Assembly: GCF_001428305.1 (NCBI RefSeq)
Contig: NZ_LMRZ01000006.1
Location: 310,001 to 374,000, forward strand
Reading direction: 5' to 3'
DNA: 64,000 nt
Source of the DNA: Janibacter sp. Soil728
GTDB lineage: Bacteria; Actinomycetota; Actinomycetes; Actinomycetales; Dermatophilaceae
In this document: positions 8,382 through 16,102 of the stretch, piece after piece
How positions within the stretch are numbered: the first letter of the stretch is position 1
How the letters are laid out: each line of letters starts with the position of its first letter
Made by a program: the position numbers and the translations under genes
The notes under the pieces: model-generated
Seen by the model: the letters and a program-made list of their open reading frames with translations, nothing else
Database searches by the model: none
What the model was told of the DNA's origin: nothing

Positions 8382-9806
8382 GTGACCATTGCGCTGACCC
8401 TCATCGCGATCGCCCTGGCGATCCTGCTCATCATCCGCTTCAAGGTCGATCCGGTGATCTCGCTGATCATCGCCTCGGTCTTCCTCGGGCTGTCGGCAGG
8501 GGTGGGCCTGGAGAAGACCGTCACGGAGATCACCGGCGGCTTCGGCGAGATCATGGGCGAGGTCGGCCTGCTCATCGGCTTCGGCGTGCTCATCGGCTCG
8601 CTGCTGCAGGCCACCGGGACCTTCCGCGCACTCGTGGAGATCATCGCCCGCCGGGTGGGCGGCAAGCTCCCGTACGCCATGGCGGCAGCGCTGGCCACGA
8701 TCTTCCCGTCGATCTACGTCGACGTGCAGGTCGTCCTCGCCTCCCCCATGGCCCGCCAGGCCGCGCCGGTCGTCGACCGCAAGAAGGGCCTGCCCTGGCT
8801 CGCCGGCGCCATCGGGATCGGCATCTTCGCCGGCTACGTCTTCGTCGTCCCGGGGTTGGCCGCTGTCGCGGTCGCCGGGCTCCTGGAGGTCCCACTCGGT
8901 CGCTACCTCGTCTTCGGCGCCCCCATCGGGCTGGCCACGGCCTTGGTGACGACGCTCCTCTTCCGCCTCCTGCTGCGCGCCGGCCTCTGGAACGAGCTGA
9001 CCGACATCGACCCCGACGAGGAGGAGCACCCCGACAACCCGGGTCACCGCACCTACCTCGCCCGCGCCGATGCCGAGTCCACCCCGCGCGACGCCGACCA
9101 CGTCGCCACCGATGTCGAGGACCCGGACGCCGTCCCCGAGCGCGCCCTCCGGCTCCCGCTGCTCGTGCGCCTCTCCCCCATCCTCGTGCCGCTGGTCCTC
9201 ATCGCCTTCGGCGCCTTCATGGAGCTCTTCAAGCGCAGCAACGACGTCATCGCCTTCTTCGGCAACGCCAACATCGCGCTCTTCATCGGTCTGCTCATCG
9301 CCTTCCTCATCGGCCGGACCACGCTCGGCGGGGACGGTACCGAGAATGCGCTGTCCAGCGGCTTCCGCACCACCGGCGAGATCCTGCTCATCACCGGCAT
9401 CGGCGGCTCGCTCGGCGCGGTCATCAAGGCGACCGGCCTCGGCGACACGCTCAAGGGCCTCTTCTCCGCGGACGCCGGCGCACCGGTGCTGATCAGCGTG
9501 CTGCTGGCCTGGTTCATCGCCGCGCTGCTGCACTTCGCCATCGGCTCGGTGTCGGTCGGCGCGATCACGGCGGCCGGCATCATCGGCCCGGTGGTCGCCT
9601 CGACGGGTGTCGACCCGGTCGTCATCGGCCTGGCGATCGCCTCGGGCGCGATGTTCGCGCTGCACGTCAACAGCAACTTCTTCTGGATGTTCAAGAGCCT
9701 GCTGGGGCTGTCGACCAAGGGCGCGCTCAAGACGCTGACCCTCGCCACCTCGCTCGGCGCGGTCGTCTCCTTGCCGATGGTGCTGCTGATCAGCCTCGTC
9801 GCATGA
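8382..9806 (+). CDS. GntP-family gluconate/organic acid:H+ symporter
   Basis: 474-aa integral membrane protein with about 12 hydrophobic segments. The first 120 residues (FKVDPVISLIIAS, EVGLLIGFGVLIGSLL, YAMAAALATIFPSIYVDV) are typical of the GntP/gluconate permease family, as is the C-terminal half with IGSVSVGAITAAG. A hydrophilic loop of about 60 residues near 210-255 is rich in Asp/Glu. The start is the GTG at 8382, preceded by TAGGCT with 6 bases between, so probably leaderless. No kinase or sugar-acid gene is adjacent; the substrate is unproven. The preceding 266 bases (8116-8381) hold no gene I can support. Confidence 0.92.
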   Translation: MTIALTLIAIALAILLIIRFKVDPVISLIIASVFLGLSAGVGLEKTVTEITGGFGEIMGEVGLLIGFGVLIGSLLQATGTFRALVEIIARRVGGKLPYAMAAALATIFPSIYVDVQVVLASPMARQAAPVVDRKKGLPWLAGAIGIGIFAGYVFVVPGLAAVAVAGLLEVPLGRYLVFGAPIGLATALVTTLLFRLLLRAGLWNELTDIDPDEEEHPDNPGHRTYLARADAESTPRDADHVATDVEDPDAVPERALRLPLLVRLSPILVPLVLIAFGAFMELFKRSNDVIAFFGNANIALFIGLLIAFLIGRTTLGGDGTENALSSGFRTTGEILLITGIGGSLGAVIKATGLGDTLKGLFSADAGAPVLISVLLAWFIAALLHFAIGSVSVGAITAAGIIGPVVASTGVDPVVIGLAIASGAMFALHVNSNFFWMFKSLLGLSTKGALKTLTLATSLGAVVSLPMVLLISLVA

Positions 9807-9808
9807 GC

Positions 9809-9843
9809 GGAGCCCCCTTTGTCGTCGTGACGAAGGGGGCTCC
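9809..9843. terminator. Bidirectional hairpin terminator between gntP-like and doxX-like genes
   Basis: Arms GGAGCCCCCTT (9809-9819) and AAGGGGGCTCC (9833-9843) are perfectly complementary over 11 bp with a 13-base loop. It sits between two convergent genes. There is no T-run, as is usual for high-GC actinobacteria. Confidence 0.85.
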
Positions 9844-9863
9844 GGCCCGACGGTCGTGCGCGG

Positions 9864-10319
9864 TCAGGCCGCGACGCGCTCGCGCTCTGTGTCGTCGACC
9901 GTCGCGTCCGCACGACGGCGCCCGGCGATGACCGCGTCGAGCGACCACGCTCCCGGGCCGGCGAGGGCCAGCGCAGCGGCCACGGCGCCGAGGATCAGGA
10001 CCAGCTCGTAGCCACCCTCGGCGACGAAGAAGCCGGCGGCCAGGTGGACGATGACGAGCGCCCCGAGCATGACGGCGGCGTAGATCGCCGAGACGACGCG
10101 GGTGCCGAGCCCGAGGACGATGAGGATCCCGCCGACGAGCTCGACGAGGAGGGTCATCGGACCCGCCACGCCGGCGAGCGGCACACCCATCCCGGCGAAC
10201 ATGTCCCCGACCCCGCCGAAGCCTGCTCCGGTCAGCTTCTGCCATCCGTGGAGGAAGATGGTCAGCCCGCCCGCGACCCGGAGGACGAGGAGGGCGGAGT
10301 CGATCTGGTGGCGGCGCAT
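9864..10319 (-). CDS. DoxX-family membrane protein
   Basis: 151-aa protein with four hydrophobic helices. The family pattern LLVLRVAGGLTIFLHGWQKL near the N-terminus and the GLGTRVVSAIYAAVMLGA helix are clear. DoxX relatives act near quinones or in redox stress, but the role here is unknown. The ATG at 10319 is preceded by GGAAGG at 8-base spacing and is preferred over an upstream in-frame ATG at 10361. The leader carries a palindromic site (10348-10358) that may control it. Confidence 0.85.
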   Translation of the reverse strand: MRRHQIDSALLVLRVAGGLTIFLHGWQKLTGAGFGGVGDMFAGMGVPLAGVAGPMTLLVELVGGILIVLGLGTRVVSAIYAAVMLGALVIVHLAAGFFVAEGGYELVLILGAVAAALALAGPGAWSLDAVIAGRRRADATVDDTERERVAA

Positions 10320-10347
10320 GTGCGCGTCCTTCCGATTGATTGCACTT

Positions 10348-10358
10348 ACAACAGTTGT
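10348..10358. promoter_or_regulatory. Palindrome upstream of the doxX-like gene, possible operator
   Basis: ACAACAGTTGT is a perfect 5+1+5 inverted repeat in an unusually AT-rich patch 29 bases upstream of the doxX-like ATG and 77 bases upstream of menB. It resembles MarR/TetR-type operators in size and symmetry. No regulator gene is next to it, so the binding protein is unknown. Confidence 0.35.
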
Positions 10359-10435
10359 CACTTTAACGAATGCGACCGGCCGCGCGCAATCGGGCGCCCA
10401 TCGACCGGAGCGTGCCGGTCAGTAGGCTCACCCCC

Positions 10436-11392
10436 GTGAGCGCACTGGACAACGTCAGCGAGACCTTCGACCCACAGGCCTGGGAGGTGGTCCCCGGCTT
10501 CGAGGACCTCACCGACCTCACCTACCACCGGGCCAAGGACGTGGGGTGCGTCCGCATCGCCTTCGACCGGCCGGAGATCCTCAACGCCTTCCGTCCGCAC
10601 ACGGTCGACGAGCTCCACCGCACCCTCGACCACGCCCGTCGCACCTCCGACGTGGGCGTCGTCCTGCTCACCGGCAACGGCCCGACCCCGCGCGAGGGCA
10701 GCAGCGCGACCACCGAGGGCTGGTCCTTCTGCACCGGTGGCGACCAGCGCATCCGCGGCCGCTCCGGCTACCAGTACGCGGCCGACCCGACCGGCGACGA
10801 CAGCGTCGCGGGCATCGACGAGCGTCGCGTCAAGGCCGAAGGGGGGCGCCTGCACATCCTCGAGGTCCAGCGCCTCATCCGCACCATGCCCAAGGTCGTC
10901 ATCGCCCTCGTCGGCGGGTGGGCGGCAGGCGGCGGTCACTCGCTGCACGTCGTGTGCGACATGACGCTCGCCAGCCAGCACGCGCGCTTCAAGCAGACCG
11001 ACGCCGACGTGGGCTCCTTCGACGGTGGCTACGGCAGCGCCTACCTCGCCAAGATGGTGGGGCAGAAGCGTGCTCGCGAGATCTTCTTCCTCGGCCGGAC
11101 CTACACCGGTCAGGAGATGTTCGAGATGGGCGCGGTCAACGCGGTCGTCGACCACGCCGAGCTCGAGGTCGAGGCTCTGACGATGGCCCGCGAGATCATG
11201 GCCAAGTCGCCCACCGCGATCCGCATGCTCAAGTTCGCCTTCAACCTCACCGACGACGGGCTCATGGGCCAGCAGGTCTTCGCCGGCGAGGCGACTCGCC
11301 TGGCGTACATGACCGACGAGGCCGTCGAGGGACGCGACCAGTTCCTCGAGAAGCGTGAGCCTGACTGGTCGCCCTTCCCCTGGTACTTCTGA
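10436..11392 (+). CDS. menB: 1,4-Dihydroxy-2-naphthoyl-CoA synthase
   Basis: Crotonase-fold enzyme that closes the naphthoate ring from o-succinylbenzoyl-CoA. MenB-specific features are WSFCTGGDQ in the oxyanion region, VGGWAAGGGHSLHVVCD, KQTDADVGSFDGGYGS and the C-terminal REPDWSPFPWYF. The GTG at 10436 is chosen because a TAGGCT -10 hexamer ends 7 bases before it (leaderless); upstream in-frame codons add 22 residues not typical of the family. 318 aa is the usual actinobacterial length. Confidence 0.96.
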   Translation: MSALDNVSETFDPQAWEVVPGFEDLTDLTYHRAKDVGCVRIAFDRPEILNAFRPHTVDELHRTLDHARRTSDVGVVLLTGNGPTPREGSSATTEGWSFCTGGDQRIRGRSGYQYAADPTGDDSVAGIDERRVKAEGGRLHILEVQRLIRTMPKVVIALVGGWAAGGGHSLHVVCDMTLASQHARFKQTDADVGSFDGGYGSAYLAKMVGQKRAREIFFLGRTYTGQEMFEMGAVNAVVDHAELEVEALTMAREIMAKSPTAIRMLKFAFNLTDDGLMGQQVFAGEATRLAYMTDEAVEGRDQFLEKREPDWSPFPWYF

Positions 11393-11402
11393 GGTTCTGC
11401 TG

Positions 11403-12194
11403 ATGGGTCAGCCCGAGTCCCGCGTGGCGATCTACATCGACTTCGACAACGTCGTCATCTCCCGCGCCAGTCAGGTGAAGGAGTCCGGAGACTCGGCAGA
11501 GGTGGCCATCAACGTCCTGCTCGACTTCGCCACCCGCTATGGGCGCCTGACCATCTCGCGGGCCTACGCCGATTGGTCGGTCAAGAAGAACGCGGACTAC
11601 AAGGAGCAACTCGTGGCCCGTGCGGTCGAGTTGGTCCAGCTCTTCCCCGCTGCGAAGACGAAGAACGGCGCCGACATCCGGCTCGCCGTGGACGCCATCG
11701 AGGACCTCTACCTGCATCCCGACATCACGCACGTCGTGATCGCCGCTGGCGACTCCGACTTTGTTCCCCTCGCCCAGCGAGCCCGCCGCCTTGGCCGTGT
11801 GGTGCTGGGCGTGGGCGTCGCGGGCAGCATCAGCAAGACCTTGGCCAGTGCCTGCGACGTCTACATCGACTACGACGAGTTGCTGGACGACAGGGAGAAA
11901 CTCGAAGCACAGGCGAAGGACGACGCTCCGCATGCATCGAAGGGCGCGCCGACACCGAGTCACGGGCCACGCACACCGCGTCGGCCCTACCCACTGATCA
12001 ACGAGGCGCTCCAGGGCCTGATTGCGCAGCACCCCGAACGTGATTGGCACGCTCTCAGCGCCCTGAAGAACCAGATCCTGCGCATCGACTCGACGTTCAA
12101 GGAGAGGGACTACGAGGCAGGCAGCTTCAGTGATCTCCTCGGCCGCTACACAAGTCAGGTCGAGGTGAAGGACAACTGCGCGCGACTGCGGTGA
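11403..12194 (+). CDS. NYN-domain ribonuclease-like protein with C-terminal LOTUS/OST-HTH-like region
   Basis: 263 aa. The N-terminal 150 residues form a NYN (PIN-like) domain: YIDFDNVV at about 10-17, KKNGADIRLAVDA and the acidic AAGDSDFVPL motif are the metal-binding clusters seen in Mut7-C/LabA-type nucleases. After a linker of about 40 residues, the last 70 (YPLINEALQGLI to CARLR) fit a LOTUS/OST-HTH RNA-binding domain. It probably acts on RNA; the target is unknown. It begins 10 bases after menB and interrupts the menB-menE pair. Confidence 0.82.
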   Translation: MGQPESRVAIYIDFDNVVISRASQVKESGDSAEVAINVLLDFATRYGRLTISRAYADWSVKKNADYKEQLVARAVELVQLFPAAKTKNGADIRLAVDAIEDLYLHPDITHVVIAAGDSDFVPLAQRARRLGRVVLGVGVAGSISKTLASACDVYIDYDELLDDREKLEAQAKDDAPHASKGAPTPSHGPRTPRRPYPLINEALQGLIAQHPERDWHALSALKNQILRIDSTFKERDYEAGSFSDLLGRYTSQVEVKDNCARLR

Positions 12195-12372
12195 CCGTGG
12201 AGACGACCGGTCCCGTGTCGCCTCGGCGTTGTGCGCACCAGGGGGTCTCAGACCTTCTTCACGCGCACCCACCGCGCCCGCTCAGCTTCGGTCGCTCTGA
12301 GGTCTGGGTGCCTGCACGTGCGCTGTGGACAGGCCTCGTCGTCCGACCGGCTTGACCACCTAAACTCGGTCC

Positions 12373-12531
12373 ATGCGGGAAAGCATCGAGGACGTCGACC
12401 CCTCCACTGAGCCATGGCTGTTCACCGAAGTGGCCGATGCCTACGACTCGTTGAAGGCTGACCCGTCGCGAGCGATCCCCTCCGACGTGGTGCGCGCACA
12501 CTTCGCGGACAAGTGGATGACCCGCCCATGA
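12373..12531 (+). CDS. 52-aa hypothetical protein, antitoxin-like, coupled to menE
   Basis: Short acidic protein, not assignable to a known family. The C-terminal part (KADPSRAIPSDVV) is reminiscent of short RelB/ParD-type antitoxin tails, but there is no toxin gene beside it; this is a weak comparison. A TAAACT hexamer ends 6 bases before the ATG, a good leaderless promoter. The stop TGA overlaps the menE ATG as ATGA, so the micro-ORF probably drives and couples menE translation. The 178 bases before it hold no gene; GGTCTCAGACC there is a short palindrome of unknown meaning. Confidence 0.72.
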   Translation: MRESIEDVDPSTEPWLFTEVADAYDSLKADPSRAIPSDVVRAHFADKWMTRP

Positions 12532-13676
12532 CCATCACCACGCTCCCCCTCCCCACCGGACCCGCGGTCCTCGAGTCACTCCCTTCGCTCGAGCGCGCGC
12601 TGACCGGGACGGCGCCGATCCACCCGCACGCACCGGACACGTCGCCGGACCTGCCCGCCGGCGACCTGCCCGACGATCTGGCTGTCGCCATCGCGACCTC
12701 CGGCTCGACCGGCACCCCCAAGCTCTCGCTGCTCACCGCGGCCGGCCTCATCGCGAGCGCGGACGCGACGGCCGAGCGCCTGGGCGGCCACGGCCAGTGG
12801 CTGCTCGCCCTCCCTGCGCACCACATCGCGGGCCTGCAGGTCCTCCTGCGCAGCGTCGCCGCCGGGACCACCCCGGTGGTCCTCGACCCCGGGAGCGTCA
12901 CCCCCTTCGACCTCGTCCAGGCCACGGCGGGCATGCACGGGGAGCGCCGCTACACCTCGCTCGTCCCGACCCTGCTCGCCCGCCTCGTCGAGGACCCGCT
13001 GGGGCTGGAGGCGCTGCGACGCTTCGACGCGATCCTCGTCGGCGGCGCGGCCACCCCGCGCACGCTGCTCGATCGGGCCCGCTCCGAGGGCGTCCGGGTC
13101 GTCACGACCTACGGCATGTCCGAGACCGGCGGCGGCTGCGTCTACAACGGCAAGCCCCTCAAGGGCGTCGCGGCCCGCGCCGGCGCCGACGGCGTCCTGG
13201 AGCTCGGCGGCGCAGTCGTCGCGCACGGCTACCTCGGCCGGGAGAGCGACGCCTTCACGACCGAAGGGGGGCAGCGCTGGTTCCGCACCGGCGACCTCGG
13301 GTCCGTCGACGGTGACGGTCGGGTGAGCGTCACCGGTCGCGCCGACGACATCATCAACACCGGCGGGCTCAAGATCGCGCCACGCGTCGTCGAGGAGGCC
13401 GTCGTGGCGCACATCGCCGCGGTGACCGAAGCCGTCGTCGTGGGCGTGCCCGACCCGCAGTGGGGTCAGTCCGTGGCGCTGGCCGTCGTCACCTCCCCCG
13501 GGGGGCCGCCGGTCGGCCCGGTCCCGGAGGGTGGCGTCGCCGAGATCCGCGACATGCTGCGGCCCCATCTCGAGGCCGCTGCCCTCCCCCGTCGGGTGCT
13601 CGTCGTCGCGGAGCTGCCCATGCGCGGCCCGGGCAAACCGGACCGCACCGCCGTGGCGCGGCTGCTCGGAGCCTGA
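12528..13676 (+). CDS. menE: o-Succinylbenzoate--CoA ligase
   Basis: AMP-forming acyl-CoA synthetase that activates o-succinylbenzoate for MenB. Motifs in order: ATSGSTGTPK (ATP/AMP loop) near 56-65, TTYGMSETGGG near 190, RTGDLGSVDGDGRVSVTGR near 255 and the GPGKPDR C-terminal lysine loop near 370. The 382-aa length is the compact actinobacterial form. The ATG overlaps the stop of the 52-aa ORF; an in-frame GTG at 12513 is an unlikely alternative. Confidence 0.95.
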   Translation: MTITTLPLPTGPAVLESLPSLERALTGTAPIHPHAPDTSPDLPAGDLPDDLAVAIATSGSTGTPKLSLLTAAGLIASADATAERLGGHGQWLLALPAHHIAGLQVLLRSVAAGTTPVVLDPGSVTPFDLVQATAGMHGERRYTSLVPTLLARLVEDPLGLEALRRFDAILVGGAATPRTLLDRARSEGVRVVTTYGMSETGGGCVYNGKPLKGVAARAGADGVLELGGAVVAHGYLGRESDAFTTEGGQRWFRTGDLGSVDGDGRVSVTGRADDIINTGGLKIAPRVVEEAVVAHIAAVTEAVVVGVPDPQWGQSVALAVVTSPGGPPVGPVPEGGVAEIRDMLRPHLEAAALPRRVLVVAELPMRGPGKPDRTAVARLLGA

Positions 13677-13698
13677 CCGCCTCGTAGGATCGGCGATC

Positions 13699-14589
13699 GT
13701 GGCCACCATCAAGCAGTGGATCGCCGGCGCCCGTCCGCGAACCCTCCCCGCAGCAATCGCCCCCGTCATCGTCGGTACCGCAGCGGCAGCAGCCCACCGG
13801 AACCCCGAGGAGGGGCTGCCGGGCGCCAACCTCGGGCTCGCGCTGCTCGCCATGCTCGTCTCCTGCTGCCTGCAGATCGGCGTCAACTACGCCAACGACT
13901 ACAGCGACGGCATCCGCGGCACCGACGAGGAGCGAGTCGGCCCGGTCCGGCTGGTCGGCCAGCGTCTCGCCGACCCGGCGAACGTCAAGATCGCGGCCTT
14001 CACCTTCTTCGGGCTCGGGGCCTTCGCCGGCTTCACGCTCGTGGCCCTGAGCCAGGCGTGGATCCTCATCCCGATCGGCGTCCTGGCGATCATCGCGGCC
14101 TGGCGCTACACCGGCGGCGACAACCCCTACGGCTACCGCGGCCTCGGCGAGGTCTACGTCTTCATCTTCTTCGGGCTCGTCGCGACCCTCGGCACCCTGT
14201 ACACCCAGATCGGGACCCTCACCGTCGTGGGCGTGCTCGGCGCGATCGCCGTCGGGTCACTGGCCACGGCGATCCTCGTCGCCAACAACCTGCGCGACAT
14301 CCCGACCGACTCGGTGACGGGCAAGCGGACCCTGGCGGTGCGCCTCGGGGATGCCCGCACCCGCCAGCTCTACCTCGGACTTTTCGCTGTCGCGATCGTC
14401 TGCACCCTGCTCATGGCCTTCTGGCGCCCGTGGGCCCCGCTCGGCCTGCTCGGCCTCGTCATCGCCTGGCCGGGCATCCAGGCCGTGCGCTCCGGCGAGA
14501 CCGGCCGCGCGCTCATCCCCGCACTCGCGCTCACCGGCTTCGCCGAGCTGATGTGGGCGGTCTGGCTCTTCGCCCCGCTCGCGCGCTGA
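13699..14589 (+). CDS. menA: 1,4-Dihydroxy-2-naphthoate polyprenyltransferase
   Basis: Membrane UbiA-family prenyltransferase that attaches the isoprenoid tail to DHNA, giving demethylmenaquinone. The Asp-rich motif NYANDYSDGIRGTD lies near 59-72 and the second motif around NNLRDIPTDSVTGKRTLA near 195-212; about eight hydrophobic helices follow the UbiA layout. The GTG at 13699 is chosen: TAGGAT ends 8 bases before it and the MenA N-terminus (IAGARPRTLPAAI) follows at once. menG is not in the window. Confidence 0.95.
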   Translation: MATIKQWIAGARPRTLPAAIAPVIVGTAAAAAHRNPEEGLPGANLGLALLAMLVSCCLQIGVNYANDYSDGIRGTDEERVGPVRLVGQRLADPANVKIAAFTFFGLGAFAGFTLVALSQAWILIPIGVLAIIAAWRYTGGDNPYGYRGLGEVYVFIFFGLVATLGTLYTQIGTLTVVGVLGAIAVGSLATAILVANNLRDIPTDSVTGKRTLAVRLGDARTRQLYLGLFAVAIVCTLLMAFWRPWAPLGLLGLVIAWPGIQAVRSGETGRALIPALALTGFAELMWAVWLFAPLAR

Positions 14590-14604
14590 CCCCCTTCGCC
14601 CGAC

Positions 14605-14632
14605 AGGCCCTCGCTCACCGGAGCGGGGGCCT
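14605..14632 (+). terminator. Rho-independent-type hairpin after menA
   Basis: AGGCCCTCGCTC (14605-14616) and GAGCGGGGGCCT (14621-14632) pair in 11 of 12 positions around a 4-base loop, 15 bases after the menA stop. No T-run. Confidence 0.75.
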
Positions 14633-14656
14633 TCGTCGTGGCCGGCGCTCACGCCC

Positions 14657-14716
14657 GGCGTCGATGTGCCGGCATGGCCGACAACCGGTCGTCGGCCATG
14701 CCGGCACAACGACGCC
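14657..14716. repeat. 60-bp near-perfect inverted repeat in the menA/DUF4229 intergenic region
   Basis: Arms 14657-14682 and 14691-14716 pair in 25 of 26 positions around the 8-base loop AACCGGTC; the inner 18 bp (14665-14682 with 14691-14708) are perfect. It follows the menA terminator and lies about 80 bases beyond the end of the convergent DUF4229 gene. It may end the ccs operon transcript or be a REP/MITE-like element; no coding sequence is visible. Confidence 0.85.
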
Positions 14717-14797
14717 AGGCCCCCCTAACGACGCCGGGTAGGGACACTCACCGAAGACCTTGGGCGACACCCAATCCGAGGCCGGGCGCGTCGCCAC

Positions 14798-15118
14798 TCA
14801 GCGGAAGGTCTCGGGCTCCTCGTCGGCCGACTTCGCCAGAGGTGCGGCGTCCGAGCGCTCCCGAGCAGCGTCCTCGACGGCCTCGTCGGTGTCGGTGCGC
14901 GCCGAGCGGGCGTTCTCCTTGGCGGCCTGACGGTCCTGGATCTGCTGGATCATCTCGGCCCGGAAGGGCCGCAGGACGACCGCCGAGATGATCATCGAGG
15001 CGAGCGCTGCGCCGACGACCAGCCAGGGCAGCTCGGTGGGCTCGCGCAGGCCGACCAGCCACAGCAGCGCGAGGCAGCCGAAGAAGATCATCATGCGGAG
15101 CAGGGTGTAGCGGACCAT
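14798..15118 (-). CDS. DUF4229-family membrane protein of the cytochrome c maturation cluster
   Basis: 106 aa with two hydrophobic helices (about 8-25 and 30-50) and a charged C-terminal tail. The order matches DUF4229 proteins usually found at the end of actinobacterial ccsA/ccsB-resB clusters. It starts 9 bases after the ccsB stop, so it is the last gene of that operon. Function unknown; a scaffold or assembly role is only a guess from context. Confidence 0.82.
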   Translation of the reverse strand: MVRYTLLRMMIFFGCLALLWLVGLREPTELPWLVVGAALASMIISAVVLRPFRAEMIQQIQDRQAAKENARSARTDTDEAVEDAARERSDAAPLAKSADEEPETFR

Positions 15119-15127
15119 GTCAGAGCC

Positions 15128-16102
15128 TCACTGGGCGTAGCTGTGCTGGCCGATGAAGTAAAAATTCACGACCGTGTAGTTGATGACGATGCACGCGAAG
15201 CCGGCGATGGCGATCCAGTTCGCCGTGCGACGTGAGGTGTTCTTGGTCGCTCGGGCGTGCAGGTAGGCGGCGTAGACGGTCCAGATGACGAAGGTCCACA
15301 CCTCCTTGGGGTCCCAGTTCCAGTAGGAGCCCCAGGCCTCGCGGGCCCAGATCGCGCCCGCGATGAGCGTGAAGGTCCACAGCGGGAAGCCGATGATGTG
15401 CAGCGAGTAGGAGAACTTCTCGAGGGACTTGGCGTCCGGCAGCTTGCGCCAGAAGCGCTCACCGCCCACCCCCCGGTCGCTCATCAGGTAGAGGGCCGAC
15501 ACGATGGCGCCGACGACGAAGATCCCGACGGACAGGGTCGCGACCGTGACGTGGATCGGCAGCCAGTAGGACTTCAGCGAGGGCACGAGCTCGTCGGCCT
15601 CGACGTACCAGGCGGTCGACGCGACCATCAGCAGCAGCGTGACGAAGGCGGTGACGAAGACGCCCAGCCAGCGCACGTCACGGCGCAGGGTCGCCACGCA
15701 GTAGACCGCCATGGCGAAGAAGGCGCCGGCGATGCTGAACTCGAAGAGGTTGCCCAGCGGGAAGCGCTGCACGGCCAGCCCACGGAAGATGCACGAGAGC
15801 AGCAGCAGAGCGGCGCCCAGCCACGACAGGGACTGGGCGATGCCGGCCGCCTTGCGGGCCCGAGCAGGGGTCTCGCTCACGACCTCCGCGGCAGCACCCC
15901 CTTCGTCCGGGTCTGTGGTGCCGGGCTCGGCGGAGTCGCCACCCCCGACGGTCGCGGGAACCTTGGCGTCCGCCGTCGCCTGCTCTCGCACGGGCACGGC
16001 CTGCGCGAGGTAGAGGGCGTAGCAGAGCATCGCCACGGTGATCACCAGCGCGGCCGAGGCCAGCGCGTAGTTGGCGTTCTGGGCCAGCATCTCGTTCGTC
16101 AT
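15128..16102 (-). CDS. ccsB: Cytochrome c biogenesis heme handling protein (CcsB/ResC type)
   Basis: Membrane component of System II cytochrome c maturation that, with ResB, exports heme and ligates it to apocytochrome. 324 aa; an N-terminal helix, a Pro/Glu-rich linker (about 40-80) and then seven or so helices. The tryptophan-rich WWD-type motif WGSYWNWDPKEVW near residue 260 and conserved histidines around it (LHIIGFPLW, LHARATKN) mark the family. The ATG at 16102 overlaps the resB stop as ATGA. Confidence 0.93.
   Translation of the reverse strand: MTNEMLAQNANYALASAALVITVAMLCYALYLAQAVPVREQATADAKVPATVGGGDSAEPGTTDPDEGGAAAEVVSETPARARKAAGIAQSLSWLGAALLLLSCIFRGLAVQRFPLGNLFEFSIAGAFFAMAVYCVATLRRDVRWLGVFVTAFVTLLLMVASTAWYVEADELVPSLKSYWLPIHVTVATLSVGIFVVGAIVSALYLMSDRGVGGERFWRKLPDAKSLEKFSYSLHIIGFPLWTFTLIAGAIWAREAWGSYWNWDPKEVWTFVIWTVYAAYLHARATKNTSRRTANWIAIAGFACIVINYTVVNFYFIGQHSYAQ

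Noticed and set aside
8247-9665. Long open frame antisense to the GntP-like permease
   Set aside because: Product is Asp/Gly/Arg/Glu-rich with no domain, the signature of an antisense shadow at high GC; the plus strand has a clear permease.
10436-11392. Generic enoyl-CoA hydratase
   Set aside because: MenB-specific motifs and a C-terminal WSPFPWYF, together with men neighbours, make DHNA-CoA synthase far more likely.
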